Positions 44,242 through 53,530 of a DNA stretch of 64,000 bases are shown in pieces. The position numbers and the translations under genes were made by a program. The DNA lies in assembly GCF_903970965.1 (NCBI RefSeq), contig NZ_CAJCKW010000009.1:62001-126000 (forward strand), written 5' to 3'. Origin of the DNA: Aureimonas sp. ME7. GTDB lineage: Bacteria; Pseudomonadota; Alphaproteobacteria; Rhizobiales; Rhizobiaceae. Within the stretch, counting starts at the first letter, position 1. The number at the start of each line of letters is the position of its first letter. The notes under the pieces were generated by a model that saw only the letters and a program-made list of their open reading frames with translations, had not been told where the DNA came from and did no database searches.

Positions 44242-44908
44242 TGCCGAGGCGAGCGCGGCGCTCCTGCCCGCCCTCCTGAAGCTGCAGACCTGGCTGTCGC
44301 CGGCCTTTCCGGTCGGCGCCTTCGGCTATTCGCACGGGCTGGAAGCGGCGATCGCGGAGGGGCGGATCGCGGGCGCCGATGCCTGCCGCGGCTGGATCGA
44401 AACCCTCGTCCGGCATGGCAGCCTGTGGAACGATCTCGTTCTCCTCGGCGCCGCGCATCGCGCGGCAGCCTGCGGCGACGAGGTGGAACTTAGATCCCTC
44501 GGCGAATTCGCCGTCGCCCTGTCCGGCTGCGCCGAGCGCCGTCGCGAAACGCTGGAACTCGGCGCGGCCTTCACCCGCGCAGCGGAGCCTTGGGGCGGAA
44601 GCGGCGCCGAGTGGCCCTATCCGGTGGCGGTCGGCGCCTTGGCAGCGCGCCACGCCATTCCCCGTCTTCTGACGCTGTCGGCCTATGCGCATGCGCTCGC
44701 CGCCAATCTTCTCAGCGTTGCCGTTCGCCTCGTGCCGCTCGGTCAAGGCGCGGCGGTCGGCATCCTGCACGACCTCGAGCCCTTCCTGGCCGAGACGGCG
44801 GAGCGCGCGGAAGGCGCTTCGCCGGACGATCTCGGCTCGGCCTCGATCCTTTCCGACATATCGGCGATGCGCCACGAAACCCTGTCCACGAGGCTGTTCC
44901 GCACATGA
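44207..44908 (+). CDS. ureF: Urease accessory protein UreF
   Basis: A 233-residue helical protein that checks GTP-dependent nickel transfer in the UreD-UreF-UreG complex. [24 protein letters not shown] is the family opening (the [13 protein letters not shown] part is diagnostic), followed by [17 protein letters not shown] and, at the end, [18 protein letters not shown]. An alternative start is ATG 44219. Overlaps ureE upstream and ureG by 4 bp (ATGA). Confidence 0.92.
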   Translation: MPAAMDMRTTLDAEASAALLPALLKLQTWLSPAFPVGAFGYSHGLEAAIAEGRIAGADACRGWIETLVRHGSLWNDLVLLGAAHRAAACGDEVELRSLGEFAVALSGCAERRRETLELGAAFTRAAEPWGGSGAEWPYPVAVGALAARHAIPRLLTLSAYAHALAANLLSVAVRLVPLGQGAAVGILHDLEPFLAETAERAEGASPDDLGSASILSDISAMRHETLSTRLFRT

Positions 44909-45564
44909 CGAACCTCCAAGCGTCCGATCATCGCCCGCGTCGCAACGGCCCCTTGCGGGTTGGGATCGGCGGCCCGGTCGGCTCCGGCAAGACAACGCTG
45001 TGCGAGCGGATCTGCGTCGCCATGCGCGAGCACTGGTCGATCGGGGTCGTCACCAACGACATCTACACGGTGGAGGACGCCGAGGCGCTGGTGCGCCGGC
45101 AGGCGCTGCCGGCCGACCGGATCATCGGGGTGGAAACCGGGGGGTGCCCGCACACGGCGATCCGCGAGGACGCTTCCCTGAACCTTCGCGCGATCGCCGA
45201 GCTTCGCGCGCGCCACGCCGATCTCGACCTCGTTCTCGTGGAATCGGGCGGCGACAATCTCGCCGCGACCTTCTCGCCCGATCTGGTGGACCTGTCGATC
45301 TACGTCATCTCGGTCTGCCAGGGCGACGACATCCCTCGAAAAGGGGGCCCCGCGATCACCCGGTCCGACCTTCTCGTCGTCAACAAGACCGATCTCGCCC
45401 CCCATGTCGGCGCCGATCTCGATCGCATGGCCACGGACGCCGAGCGCGGCCGAAAGGGGCTGCCGAGCGTCTTCGCCGACCTGTCGCGCGGGAACGGGCT
45501 CCCCGAGATCCTCGATTTCCTTGAAGCGACCGGCGGCCTGCCGGAACGGCGCGAGGCGGCCTGA
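44905..45564 (+). CDS. ureG: Urease accessory GTPase UreG
   Basis: A 219-residue SIMIBI GTPase powering nickel insertion into urease. P-loop [11 protein letters not shown], nickel-site [12 protein letters not shown], switch region [15 protein letters not shown] and base-recognition VVNKTDLA are all intact. No His-rich N-terminal extension. It overlaps ureF by ATGA and is followed after 3 bp by the 8-oxoguanine deaminase gene, suggesting a joint transcript linking urease to purine degradation. Confidence 0.95.
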   Translation: MTNLQASDHRPRRNGPLRVGIGGPVGSGKTTLCERICVAMREHWSIGVVTNDIYTVEDAEALVRRQALPADRIIGVETGGCPHTAIREDASLNLRAIAELRARHADLDLVLVESGGDNLAATFSPDLVDLSIYVISVCQGDDIPRKGGPAITRSDLLVVNKTDLAPHVGADLDRMATDAERGRKGLPSVFADLSRGNGLPEILDFLEATGGLPERREAA

Positions 45565-45567
45565 CGC

Positions 45568-46905
45568 ATGGCGCGCCTGTTCCTGCGCTCGCCGCTTGCG
45601 ATCCTCGCGGAGAACGCCGACGGCGGCATCGTCGTCGAGAACGGGCGCATCGCGGAACTCGTGCCCGCCGGTGGTGCGCCATCGTCGCCGGTGGATGAGA
45701 CCTTCGACGCCTCGGGTCACGTCGTCCTGCCCGGCCTCGTCAACACCCATCACCATTTCTACCAGACGCTGACGCGCGCCCACCCGCAGGCCATGGACAA
45801 GGAGCTGTTTCCCTGGCTCCAAGCGCTCTACCCGATCTGGGCACGGCTCGACCCCCATTCCTTTCGCCTGTCGGTTCGCCTGGCGCTGACCGAGCTTCTT
45901 CTGTCGGGCTGTACCACGGCGGCGGACCACCACTATCTGTTCCCGGCGGGCCTGGGCGACGCGATCGACATCGAGGCGGAGGAGGCGAGGGCGCTCGGCA
46001 TCCGCGTAACGCTGACGCGCGGCTCGATGAACCTCAGCCAAAAGGACGGCGGCCTGCCGCCCGACAGCGTCGTGCAGGACGAGGACGAGATCCTTGCCGA
46101 TTCCGAGCGTCTCCTGAACCAGCTTCACGACCCCAGCGACGGCGCGATGGTGCAGATCGCGCTGGCGCCTTGTTCGCCCTTCTCCGTCACCAAGAGCTTG
46201 ATGGAGAAGAGCGCGGGGCTTGCCGAGCGCTTCGACTGCCGGCTGCACACGCATCTCGGGGAAACGGAGGACGAGAACCGCTTCTGCGAGGAGCGCTTCC
46301 GCTGTCGCCCGGTGAACTATCTCGAAGAGGTCGGCTGGCTTGGGCCCCGCACGTGGCTGGCGCACGGCATCCACTTCACCACCGACGAGTGCCGGCGCCT
46401 CGGCGCGCACCGTGTCGGCGTCTGCCATTGCCCGACTTCCAACGCGGTGCTCGCCTCCGGCTTCTGCCCGGCGGCCGAACTGGAAGCCGCCGGCAGCCCG
46501 GTCGGGCTCGGCGTCGACGGCGCGGCCTCCAACGATTCCTCCAACATGATGGAGGCGGTGCGCCACGCCCTGATGCTGAACCGGCTGTCGCGCAGGTCCG
46601 CGTCGGCAATGACGGCGCGCGACGCGATCCGATGGGGCACGGAAGGCTCGGCCGCCTGCCTCGGTCGCGCCGACATCGGCCGGATCGCGGTCAACCTTCA
46701 GGCCGATCTTGCCCTGTTCACGATCGACGAGCTGCGCTTTTCCGGCGCCCACGATCCGATCGCCGCGCTCGTCCATTGCGGGGCGACGCGCGCCGACCGG
46801 GTGATGGTCGCCGGTGTCTGGCGCGTCGTGGACGCGATGCCGGTCGGCGTCGACATCGCCCGTTTGCGGGCCGAGCACGGCGAAGCGGCGCGCCACTTCG
46901 CTTAA
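45568..46905 (+). CDS. 8-oxoguanine deaminase-like amidohydrolase
   Basis: A 445-residue amidohydrolase of the 8-oxoguanine deaminase/hydroxyatrazine-type group. Metal ligands appear in PGLVNTHHHFYQTL, LHTHLGET, WLAHGIHFT and the final GVDGAASNDSSNMM; HCPTSNAVLASG is also typical. Reaction: 8-oxoguanine + water to urate + ammonia, feeding the urate branch encoded downstream. It starts 3 bp after ureG. Other activities within this subgroup (guanine or triazine deamination) cannot be ruled out, but the purine context favours 8-oxoguanine. Confidence 0.85.
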   Translation: MARLFLRSPLAILAENADGGIVVENGRIAELVPAGGAPSSPVDETFDASGHVVLPGLVNTHHHFYQTLTRAHPQAMDKELFPWLQALYPIWARLDPHSFRLSVRLALTELLLSGCTTAADHHYLFPAGLGDAIDIEAEEARALGIRVTLTRGSMNLSQKDGGLPPDSVVQDEDEILADSERLLNQLHDPSDGAMVQIALAPCSPFSVTKSLMEKSAGLAERFDCRLHTHLGETEDENRFCEERFRCRPVNYLEEVGWLGPRTWLAHGIHFTTDECRRLGAHRVGVCHCPTSNAVLASGFCPAAELEAAGSPVGLGVDGAASNDSSNMMEAVRHALMLNRLSRRSASAMTARDAIRWGTEGSAACLGRADIGRIAVNLQADLALFTIDELRFSGAHDPIAALVHCGATRADRVMVAGVWRVVDAMPVGVDIARLRAEHGEAARHFA

Positions 46906-46910
46906 GGCAC

Positions 46911-49490
46911 TCAGTTGGTCGTCGGGAGGGCATAGGCGATCACCGAATCGCCGCGCTTGGTGCCGAGCGAGCCGTGGCCGCCCGCCACCACCAGCACGAA
47001 CTGCCGCCCGTCCGCGCCGCGATAGGTCATCGGCGTCGCCTGGCCGCCGGCCGGAAGGCGTGCCTTCCAAAGCTCCTCGCCCGTCGTCACGTCGTAGCCG
47101 CGCACATAGTCGTCGATCGTGCCCGACAGGAAGGCGACGCCGCCGGCCGTCATCATCGGTCCGCCGAGATTGGGCACGCCCATGCGGAAGGGCAGGGGTA
47201 CGGGCGAGGCGTCGCGCGTGGTGCCGTTCTTGTGCATCCAGACGATCTCGCCCGTCGAAAGATCGACGCCCGCGACATAGCCCCAGGGCGGCGCCTGGCA
47301 GGGCAGGCCGAGCACCGAGGTGAAGGGCGCGAGCTTGATCGCATAGGGCGCGCCGAAGTTTTCGTTGAGGGCAGGCAAAGCCCCTTCCGGCTTCTGCTCG
47401 TTGACCACCAGTTCGTCGCCCGCAGGCCGGGGCACGAGCTGCGAGGTGAAGGCAAGATAGGTGGGCGTCGCGAACAGGACGCCGCGCGCCGGGTCCACCG
47501 CCACCGAGCCCCAGTTGAAGACGCCGAAATTGCCGGGATAGATCAGCGACCCTTGCGTCGACGGCGGGGTGAAACGGCCCTCGTAGCGATAGCCGTGGAA
47601 GGCGATGCGGCAGGCGAGCTGGTCGAACAGCGTGGCGCCCCACATGTCGCGCTCCCGGAGCGGCGGGGGCTCGAATGAGATGGCCGACTTTGGCTGGGTC
47701 GGCGCCGCGCGGTCCGGCTCCTGCGCGCCGCCGGGTGCGGTCTTTTCCGTCACCGGCAGGATCGGCTCGCCGGTGCGCCGGTCGAGCACGAAGATCTCGC
47801 CCTGCTTGGTCGGCTGAACGAGGGCGGGCACGGTCGTGCCGTTGATCGGCAGATCGACGAGGCTGGACTGGGCGGGAACGTCGTAGTCCCACAGATCGTG
47901 GTGTACGGTCTGGAAGTGCCAGCGCACCTGACCCGTCGAGATGTCGAGCGCGACGATGGAGGAGGAATACTCCTCGACTTGCTGTGAGCGGTTGGCGCCC
48001 CACTGGTCCGGCGGCTGGTTGCCGAGCGGCACGTAGACGAGGCCGAGCGCTTCGTCGGCGCTCATGATCGACCAAGAGTTCGGACTGTTGGGGGTATACG
48101 TCTGCCCTTCCGCGATCGGGGCGGTCTCCGTCGGCTTGCCCGAATCCCAGTTCCAAAGAAGGGCGCCCGAGGTGATGTCGAAGGCGCGGATGACGCCGGA
48201 GGCTTCGGAGGTCGAGACGTTGTCGAGAACCGTGCCCCCGACGATCACGCTGTTGCCGGCGACGATCACCGGCGAGGTCGAGTAGTACGAGCCCGGATTG
48301 ACGTTGGGCATCCGATCCCAAAGGTCGATCTGCCCGTCGCCACCGCCCGCGTTGGAGCAGACCGCGCCGGTTTCCGGGTCGAGGATGAGGATGCGCCCGT
48401 CCGCCGTCGGCATGAAGAGCTTGTCGTCGCAGACCGCCGTGCGCGCGTTCGCCGCCGCTATCGGAAGGCCCGGATCGTTCGTGTTGCCGGGCTGGCCGGT
48501 GGGAGCGCCGGCTTCACCTTCGTTCTGTGGAGCCGTCAGTCCGCCTTGAGCGGAAAGCTCGCTCGCTGTGCCCGTCGGGGCGGCGGACGGTTGCGGGGCG
48601 TTGGGGGCGGCCGTTGCCGCCGCCGGCTGCGCCGCCTCCGCGCGCTGGTAGGACAGGCCGCGGCAGGTCAGGTGCTGGAGGGCGAGTTCGCCCTGAATGA
48701 CGGGGTTGAAGCGCCAGATCTCGGCGCCCGTCGTGGCGTCCAGCGCGATTACGCTCTGATGCGGCGTGCAGAGGTAAAGGCGCTCGCCGATCTTCAGCGG
48801 TGTCACCTGGAATGTGGTCTCCTCCGGGTCGCCCGGCTGCGACTTGTCGCCGGTCTCGAAGCTCCAGGCGACCTTCAGCGAGGCGACGTTGGCGGGCGTG
48901 ATGTCGGCGAGTGGCGAATAGCGCTGCCCGGCCTGAGACCTGCCGTAGGCCAACCATTCGCTCTCCGGCACGCCGCCGTCGCCGGCGCCGAGCCGCGTGC
49001 CCGGCAATTCGCCTTCGGTCCGGTGCAGATCCACGAACCAGGAGGTGACGGCGACGCCGAGCGCCAGGACGAGGGCGCCGGACAGGAGCGCGCCGTAGCC
49101 TGTCAACGGGGTGGGCGCGGGGTTCCGGCCGTCCAGCGCGTCGGCGACGGTGCGCCGCCCGAGCGAGCGCGTGACCCGGGGCAGGAGAAGAAGCGCGCCG
49201 ATGACAAAGACGACGTCGCCGCGCGCGGCCAGCGGCCACCAGTCGAACCCCGCCTCGTAGAGCGCCCAGCCGAGCGTTCCGACCACCACCAGCGCGAAGA
49301 CGGCGAGCGCTTCCGGGCGGCGGTGATGCAGGAGGATCGCGGTGACGAGGAAGAGAATGCCCGCCACGAGATAGAAGGGCGAGCCGCCGATGCCGAGGAG
49401 CCATGCGCCGCCGCCGAGAAGGCCGAGACCGCAGAGGCCGATCAACCATGTCATGATGCGCAGAAAGGTTCGGGAGGTTCGACCGGGCAT
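46911..49490 (-). CDS. Membrane-bound PQQ-dependent glucose/quinate-type dehydrogenase
   Basis: An 859-residue quinoprotein. The N-terminal 130 residues hold about five membrane helices (MTWLIGLCGLGLLGGG onward), as in Gcd and QuiA, for quinone reduction. A PQQ beta-propeller follows, with YSPLADITPANVASLKVAW, HDLWDYDVPAQ (catalytic region), TLFDQLACRIAFHGYRYEG and GGPMMTAGGVAFL. Substrate is most likely glucose. A Pro/Ala/Gln-rich low-complexity insert of about 60 residues (about 278-340) interrupts the propeller and explains the extra length over the usual 790-800. No PQQ synthesis gene is seen here. It converges on the deaminase gene with 5 bp between them. Confidence 0.88.
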   Translation of the reverse strand: MPGRTSRTFLRIMTWLIGLCGLGLLGGGAWLLGIGGSPFYLVAGILFLVTAILLHHRRPEALAVFALVVVGTLGWALYEAGFDWWPLAARGDVVFVIGALLLLPRVTRSLGRRTVADALDGRNPAPTPLTGYGALLSGALVLALGVAVTSWFVDLHRTEGELPGTRLGAGDGGVPESEWLAYGRSQAGQRYSPLADITPANVASLKVAWSFETGDKSQPGDPEETTFQVTPLKIGERLYLCTPHQSVIALDATTGAEIWRFNPVIQGELALQHLTCRGLSYQRAEAAQPAAATAAPNAPQPSAAPTGTASELSAQGGLTAPQNEGEAGAPTGQPGNTNDPGLPIAAANARTAVCDDKLFMPTADGRILILDPETGAVCSNAGGGDGQIDLWDRMPNVNPGSYYSTSPVIVAGNSVIVGGTVLDNVSTSEASGVIRAFDITSGALLWNWDSGKPTETAPIAEGQTYTPNSPNSWSIMSADEALGLVYVPLGNQPPDQWGANRSQQVEEYSSSIVALDISTGQVRWHFQTVHHDLWDYDVPAQSSLVDLPINGTTVPALVQPTKQGEIFVLDRRTGEPILPVTEKTAPGGAQEPDRAAPTQPKSAISFEPPPLRERDMWGATLFDQLACRIAFHGYRYEGRFTPPSTQGSLIYPGNFGVFNWGSVAVDPARGVLFATPTYLAFTSQLVPRPAGDELVVNEQKPEGALPALNENFGAPYAIKLAPFTSVLGLPCQAPPWGYVAGVDLSTGEIVWMHKNGTTRDASPVPLPFRMGVPNLGGPMMTAGGVAFLSGTIDDYVRGYDVTTGEELWKARLPAGGQATPMTYRGADGRQFVLVVAGGHGSLGTKRGDSVIAYALPTTN

Positions 49491-49629
49491 GAAGCGTCCT
49501 TCGCTGCCCCCAGAAGGGGCTCGTGCCCGCTCGCCGGCGGCTTCCCCGCGAAGCCGTCCCGTTGAAAGGGTCACGGGCGGAGATGTCGCAGTGCGAAGCC
49601 GCGTCAAGCGCCGGAAAGCTGGCGAAGCC

Positions 49630-50127
49630 TCAGCGATCGACGAGAATGGGGACTTCCAGCATGAACTCCTGCAGGTTCGTGCCCGGTCCCCCGCGATCAA
49701 CGACCAGGAAGTCGGAGCGCTCGTCCAGTGCGATCAGCGGGTGATGCCAGGTGCCCCGAGCATAGGATACGCCTTGGACGCCGCTTGCCAGAAACGCCAC
49801 CGGTTCGCCCGGACGGCTGTCCCGATCGGGCGCCACGACGACCAGATAGGGCCGCCCTTCCAAGGGCATGAAGGCCTGGCTGCCGAGGGGATGGCGCTCC
49901 AGCATCTCGACCCGGAAGGGCAGCGCGAAGGGCTTGCCGCGAAAGATCGAGACGAGCGCGTGGCCGCCGCCGGTCGCGACGTCCACCGGCGCGATGTCGT
50001 GGAAGCGCGTCGTCGTGCCGTTGTTGATAAGGCGGATTTCGGCGGCGTTGTCCGGCTCGATCACCTCGCCGAACGGGCGAAAGGCGTCCGCGCTCAGGGG
50101 CTCGGCGCGCAGGGTCATCAGGCTCAT
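49630..50127 (-). CDS. allA: Ureidoglycolate lyase
   Basis: A 165-residue cupin-like enzyme that splits ureidoglycolate into glyoxylate and urea. It has [52 protein letters not shown] and [13 protein letters not shown], which match AllA. Its ATG overlaps the stop of the PuuE-UraD gene by 4 bp, so it is translated after it. The urea released would go to the urease encoded 5 kb away. Confidence 0.92.
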   Translation of the reverse strand: MSLMTLRAEPLSADAFRPFGEVIEPDNAAEIRLINNGTTTRFHDIAPVDVATGGGHALVSIFRGKPFALPFRVEMLERHPLGSQAFMPLEGRPYLVVVAPDRDSRPGEPVAFLASGVQGVSYARGTWHHPLIALDERSDFLVVDRGGPGTNLQEFMLEVPILVDR

Positions 50128-51566
50128 GCGGGCTCGCTTCCCAGGATCGCATCGAGGCGCAGCCGCGCGATGCGCTCGACCTGCGCCGCGGCCGTGCGGA
50201 ACTCGGTCTCGGCGTCGTTTTCGATGCGCGCTTCGAAGGCTGCGAGGATGTCGGCCTTGGAGAGCCCACGGACCGCGATGATGAACGGAAAGCCGAAGCG
50301 CGCGGTGTAGCGCGCGTTGAGGTCGGTGAAGCGGGCCAACTCGTCGGGCGTCAACTGGTCGAGACCGGCGGAGGCCTGTTCGGCGGCGGACTCGGCCGTG
50401 AGGCCGCTCGCCAGAGCGAGACGCCCCGCAAGGTCGGGATGGGCCTTCAGGACGCCGAGCCGCTCTTCGCGGCTCGCGCGGCGGAACTGGACGTTGAGCG
50501 CTGCCGAAAGACCCGCCGCCGTATCGTGCGCGGGGCCGAGCCCACGGTCGAAGGCGCGCGCGGCGACGAAGGGCGAATGTTCGAAGACGCCGCCGAACAT
50601 TTGCGTAAACACCGCGCGCTCCATCCGGCTCGGGCGGATCGTCTCGCGATGGGGGAAGGCGGTGCGCCAATGACGGGCGATGTCGGCGCGCGTCGCGACC
50701 CAGACGTCCGGCTTCGAGCCAACATAGTCCAGAAAGCGCGCCAGAGCCGCCGAGCGCCCCGGCCGGCCGACGAGGCGGCAATGGAGGCCGATGTTGAGCA
50801 TCTTTGCCGCGCCCCGCTCGCCCTCTTCGTAGAGCGCGTCGAAGGCGTCCTTTAGATAGGTGTAGAACTGCTCGCCGGTGTTGAACCCCTGGGGCGTTGC
50901 AAAGCGCATGTCGTTGGTGTCGAGCGTATAGGGCAGGACGAGGATCGGCTTCGTGCGGGTTTCCTGCCAGTAGGGCAGGTCGTCGGCATAGGCGTCGGAC
51001 ACGTAGAGGAAATCGCGCTCGGCAGCGAGTTCCAGCGTGTGCTCCGACGAGCGGCCGGTGTACCAGCCGAGCGGCCGCTCGCCCGTCACCGCCTCGTGCA
51101 GCGCCAGGGCTTCGTCCATGTCGGTGCGCTCCGCATCGGCGGTGTGGTCGCGGTAGTCGATCCATTTCAGCCCGTGCGAGGCGATTTCCCACCCGGCCTC
51201 CTGCATCGCCGCCACCTGTTCGGGGCTGCGCTCCAGGGCGCTGGCGACGCCGTAGACCGTCACCGGCAGCGAGCGCTCGGTGAACAGGCGGTGGAGCCGC
51301 CAGAAGCCGGCGCGCGCGCCGTATTCGTAGATCGATTCCATGTTCATGTGCCGCTGGCCGACCCAGGGGGCGGCACCGACGATCTCCGACAGGAAGGCTT
51401 CCGACGCCTTGTCGCCGTGGATCACGGCGTTCTCGCCGCCCTCCTCGTAGTTCACCACGAACTGGACGCAGATCCTGGCCGGCCCGGACCCGCCGGGGTT
51501 CGGCCAGCGCGGATCGGGGGTGTGGCGGCCGTAGCCGCGCATGTCGCGGGGGTAGGGGGTCGTCAT
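50124..51566 (-). CDS. Fused allantoinase (PuuE) and OHCU decarboxylase (UraD)
   Basis: A 480-residue bifunctional protein. Residues 1 to about 310 are a polysaccharide-deacetylase-fold allantoinase of the PuuE type: [36 protein letters not shown] and [18 protein letters not shown]. Residues about 314-480 are Ura[32 protein letters not shown] with the catalytic His, and [14 protein letters not shown]. UraD makes S-allantoin from OHCU and PuuE opens it to allantoate, so the fusion joins consecutive steps. It overlaps allA by 4 bp and is divergent from uraH across 156 bp. Confidence 0.92.
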   Translation of the reverse strand: MTTPYPRDMRGYGRHTPDPRWPNPGGSGPARICVQFVVNYEEGGENAVIHGDKASEAFLSEIVGAAPWVGQRHMNMESIYEYGARAGFWRLHRLFTERSLPVTVYGVASALERSPEQVAAMQEAGWEIASHGLKWIDYRDHTADAERTDMDEALALHEAVTGERPLGWYTGRSSEHTLELAAERDFLYVSDAYADDLPYWQETRTKPILVLPYTLDTNDMRFATPQGFNTGEQFYTYLKDAFDALYEEGERGAAKMLNIGLHCRLVGRPGRSAALARFLDYVGSKPDVWVATRADIARHWRTAFPHRETIRPSRMERAVFTQMFGGVFEHSPFVAARAFDRGLGPAHDTAAGLSAALNVQFRRASREERLGVLKAHPDLAGRLALASGLTAESAAEQASAGLDQLTPDELARFTDLNARYTARFGFPFIIAVRGLSKADILAAFEARIENDAETEFRTAAAQVERIARLRLDAILGSEPA

Positions 51567-51722
51567 CGGTCGGAGCCTCGACGTGTCGGGGAGGCATCTG
51601 GATACGCGCTTTCGGCGGGGATTTCCAATCGGGGGCCGCTTGAAACGCTTCCAAGTTTTGGGCTGGACGGGCGATCGCAAACGGGTGCAGACTTGGGCGA
51701 TACCCATGAGGATCCTCCCAGA

Positions 51723-52094
51723 ATGGCGCCATCGCCCTCCGGCCCCGGCCGGCTGACCACCCATGTTCTCGATACCGCGCGCGGGACCCCCGCCGCGGGG
51801 CTCGAACTCGTGCTGCACCGTCTGGAAGGCGGAGCCCGGGAAGCGGTGGCGGAAGGGCGCACGAATGCCGACGGGCGCTGCGACGCGCCGCTTTTGGAAG
51901 GCGATGCGTTCCGCCCCGGCGCCTACGAGCTGACCTTCTTCTGCGGGCCGTATTTCGACGCGCAGGGGCTCGGCCTGCCCGACCCGAAATTCCTGGACGA
52001 CGTGGTGATCCGCTTCGGCATCTCGGAAGATCGACACTACCATGTGCCGCTTCTACTCTCTCCCTTCGGCTACTCGACCTATCGGGGCAGCTGA
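51723..52094 (+). CDS. uraH: 5-hydroxyisourate hydrolase (transthyretin-like)
   Basis: A 123-residue enzyme converting 5-hydroxyisourate to OHCU. Its N-terminal [17 protein letters not shown], the middle FFCGPYFD and C-terminal [19 protein letters not shown] are diagnostic of the family. ATG 51723 with GAGGATC upstream. Its last base is the first base of xdhA (TGATG), giving an operon uraH-xdhA-xdhB-xdhC. Confidence 0.93.
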   Translation: MAPSPSGPGRLTTHVLDTARGTPAAGLELVLHRLEGGAREAVAEGRTNADGRCDAPLLEGDAFRPGAYELTFFCGPYFDAQGLGLPDPKFLDDVVIRFGISEDRHYHVPLLLSPFGYSTYRGS

Positions 52095-53530
52095 TGGCGC
52101 CGATCCGCTTCGTCCTGAACGGCGAGGAACGGGCGGTGGAAGGCCTGCCGCCCACCACCACCGTGCTCCAGTACCTGCGCACCCACGAGCGCCTCACCGG
52201 CACCAAGGAAGGCTGCGCGGAAGGTGACTGCGGCGCCTGCACCGTCCTCGTGGAGGAGCCGGACGGGATAGGCAGTCTTCGCCGCCGCGCGCTGAACACC
52301 TGCATCCTGTTTCTGCCGGCGCTCCATGGGCGGGCGGTGCAGACCGTCGAGCATATCGGGCGCGACGGCCTCCAGCCGATCCAGGCGGCGATGGTGGAGC
52401 GGCACGCGAGCCAATGCGGCTTCTGCACGCCCGGCTTCGTGATGCAGCTCCATGCCGGCTGGTTGACGGGCGCACTCACCGACCGGCAGTCGGTCAAGGA
52501 CGTCGTGTCGGGCAATCTCTGCCGCTGCACTGGCTACGGGCCGATCGTGGAGGCGGGGCTGGACGTGGCTTATATCGCGCCGCCCGATACGGGCGCGGCG
52601 GATGCCGAACTCGCCCGCCGGCTGACGGAGCTTCGGGGCGAGGGCGTGTTTCGTTACGAGGCGGAGGATAAGCTCTGGCTTTCGCCCGCCCATGTCGACG
52701 ATCTCGCCGACACCTATGCCGCGCACAGCCAAGCGACGCTGGTGGCGGGTGCCACCGATGTCGGCCTTTGGGTCACCAAGCAGCACCGCGATTTCGAGAC
52801 GCTGATCGACGTGTCGCGCGTCGCCGACCTCCGGCACGTCGAGGAAGGGCCGGAAAGCCTGTTCTTCGGCGCGGCGGTGACGCATTCGCAGGCGCGCGAG
52901 CGGCTGGCCGAGATCCATCCCGACCTCGCCGAGATCACCCGCCGCTTCGCCGGCTATCAGGTACGCAACGCCGGAACGGTCGGCGGCAACATCGCCAACG
53001 GCTCACCGATCGGCGACCTGCCGCCCGTTCTGATCGCGCTCGGCGCGACCCTGTTCCTGCGTCGGGGGGACGACGTTCGGCGTCTGCCGCTCGAGGATTT
53101 CTTCGTGGAATACGGGCGCCAGGATCGCCGGCCGGGCGAGTTCGTGGCGGCGGTCGAGGTGCCGCTTCTGAAGCCGAACGAGCGTTTTTCGGCGTCCAAG
53201 ATCTCCAAGCGCATGGATTCGGATATCTCCGCCGTTCTCGCCGCCTTCAAGCTCGGCTTCGAGGGCGAGATCGTGTCCGAAGCGCGCCTCGCCTTCGGCG
53301 GCATGGCGGGAACGCCGAAGCGCGCGGCCCATGCGGAAGAGGCGCTGATCGGGCGCCCGTTCGATGCGGCGGCGGTGGAGAGCGCGATGCGGGCGCTGGC
53401 GCAAGATTTTCAGCCCTTGAGCGACATGCGCGCGACCAGCGACTACCGCCTGAAGGCCGCCGCCAGCTGTCTCCAGCGCTTCCAGCTCCAGCTCTCCGGC
53501 GTGCCGACCCGGATCGGCGAGGTGGCGTGA
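52094..53530 (+). CDS. xdhA: Xanthine dehydrogenase small subunit (2Fe-2S and FAD)
   Basis: A 478-residue subunit. First 2Fe-2S cluster: Cys41, Cys46, Cys49, Cys70. Second: Cys108, Cys111, Cys143, Cys145 (QCGFC and LCRCTGY). The C-terminal FAD domain has [14 protein letters not shown] and [18 protein letters not shown]. It carries electrons from the molybdenum centre to NAD. Translationally coupled to uraH and to xdhB (both by one-base TGATG overlaps). Confidence 0.95.
   Translation: MAPIRFVLNGEERAVEGLPPTTTVLQYLRTHERLTGTKEGCAEGDCGACTVLVEEPDGIGSLRRRALNTCILFLPALHGRAVQTVEHIGRDGLQPIQAAMVERHASQCGFCTPGFVMQLHAGWLTGALTDRQSVKDVVSGNLCRCTGYGPIVEAGLDVAYIAPPDTGAADAELARRLTELRGEGVFRYEAEDKLWLSPAHVDDLADTYAAHSQATLVAGATDVGLWVTKQHRDFETLIDVSRVADLRHVEEGPESLFFGAAVTHSQARERLAEIHPDLAEITRRFAGYQVRNAGTVGGNIANGSPIGDLPPVLIALGATLFLRRGDDVRRLPLEDFFVEYGRQDRRPGEFVAAVEVPLLKPNERFSASKISKRMDSDISAVLAAFKLGFEGEIVSEARLAFGGMAGTPKRAAHAEEALIGRPFDAAAVESAMRALAQDFQPLSDMRATSDYRLKAAASCLQRFQLQLSGVPTRIGEVA

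Noticed and set aside
44743-48321. Minus-strand 1192-codon open frame
   Set aside because: It runs antisense across ureG and the deaminase gene and out of frame through the PQQ dehydrogenase gene, both strongly supported by motifs.
50124-51566. Possible assembly artefact joining puuE and uraD
   Set aside because: Both domains are complete, in one frame, with a natural linker; such fusions are known, so a real fusion is simpler.
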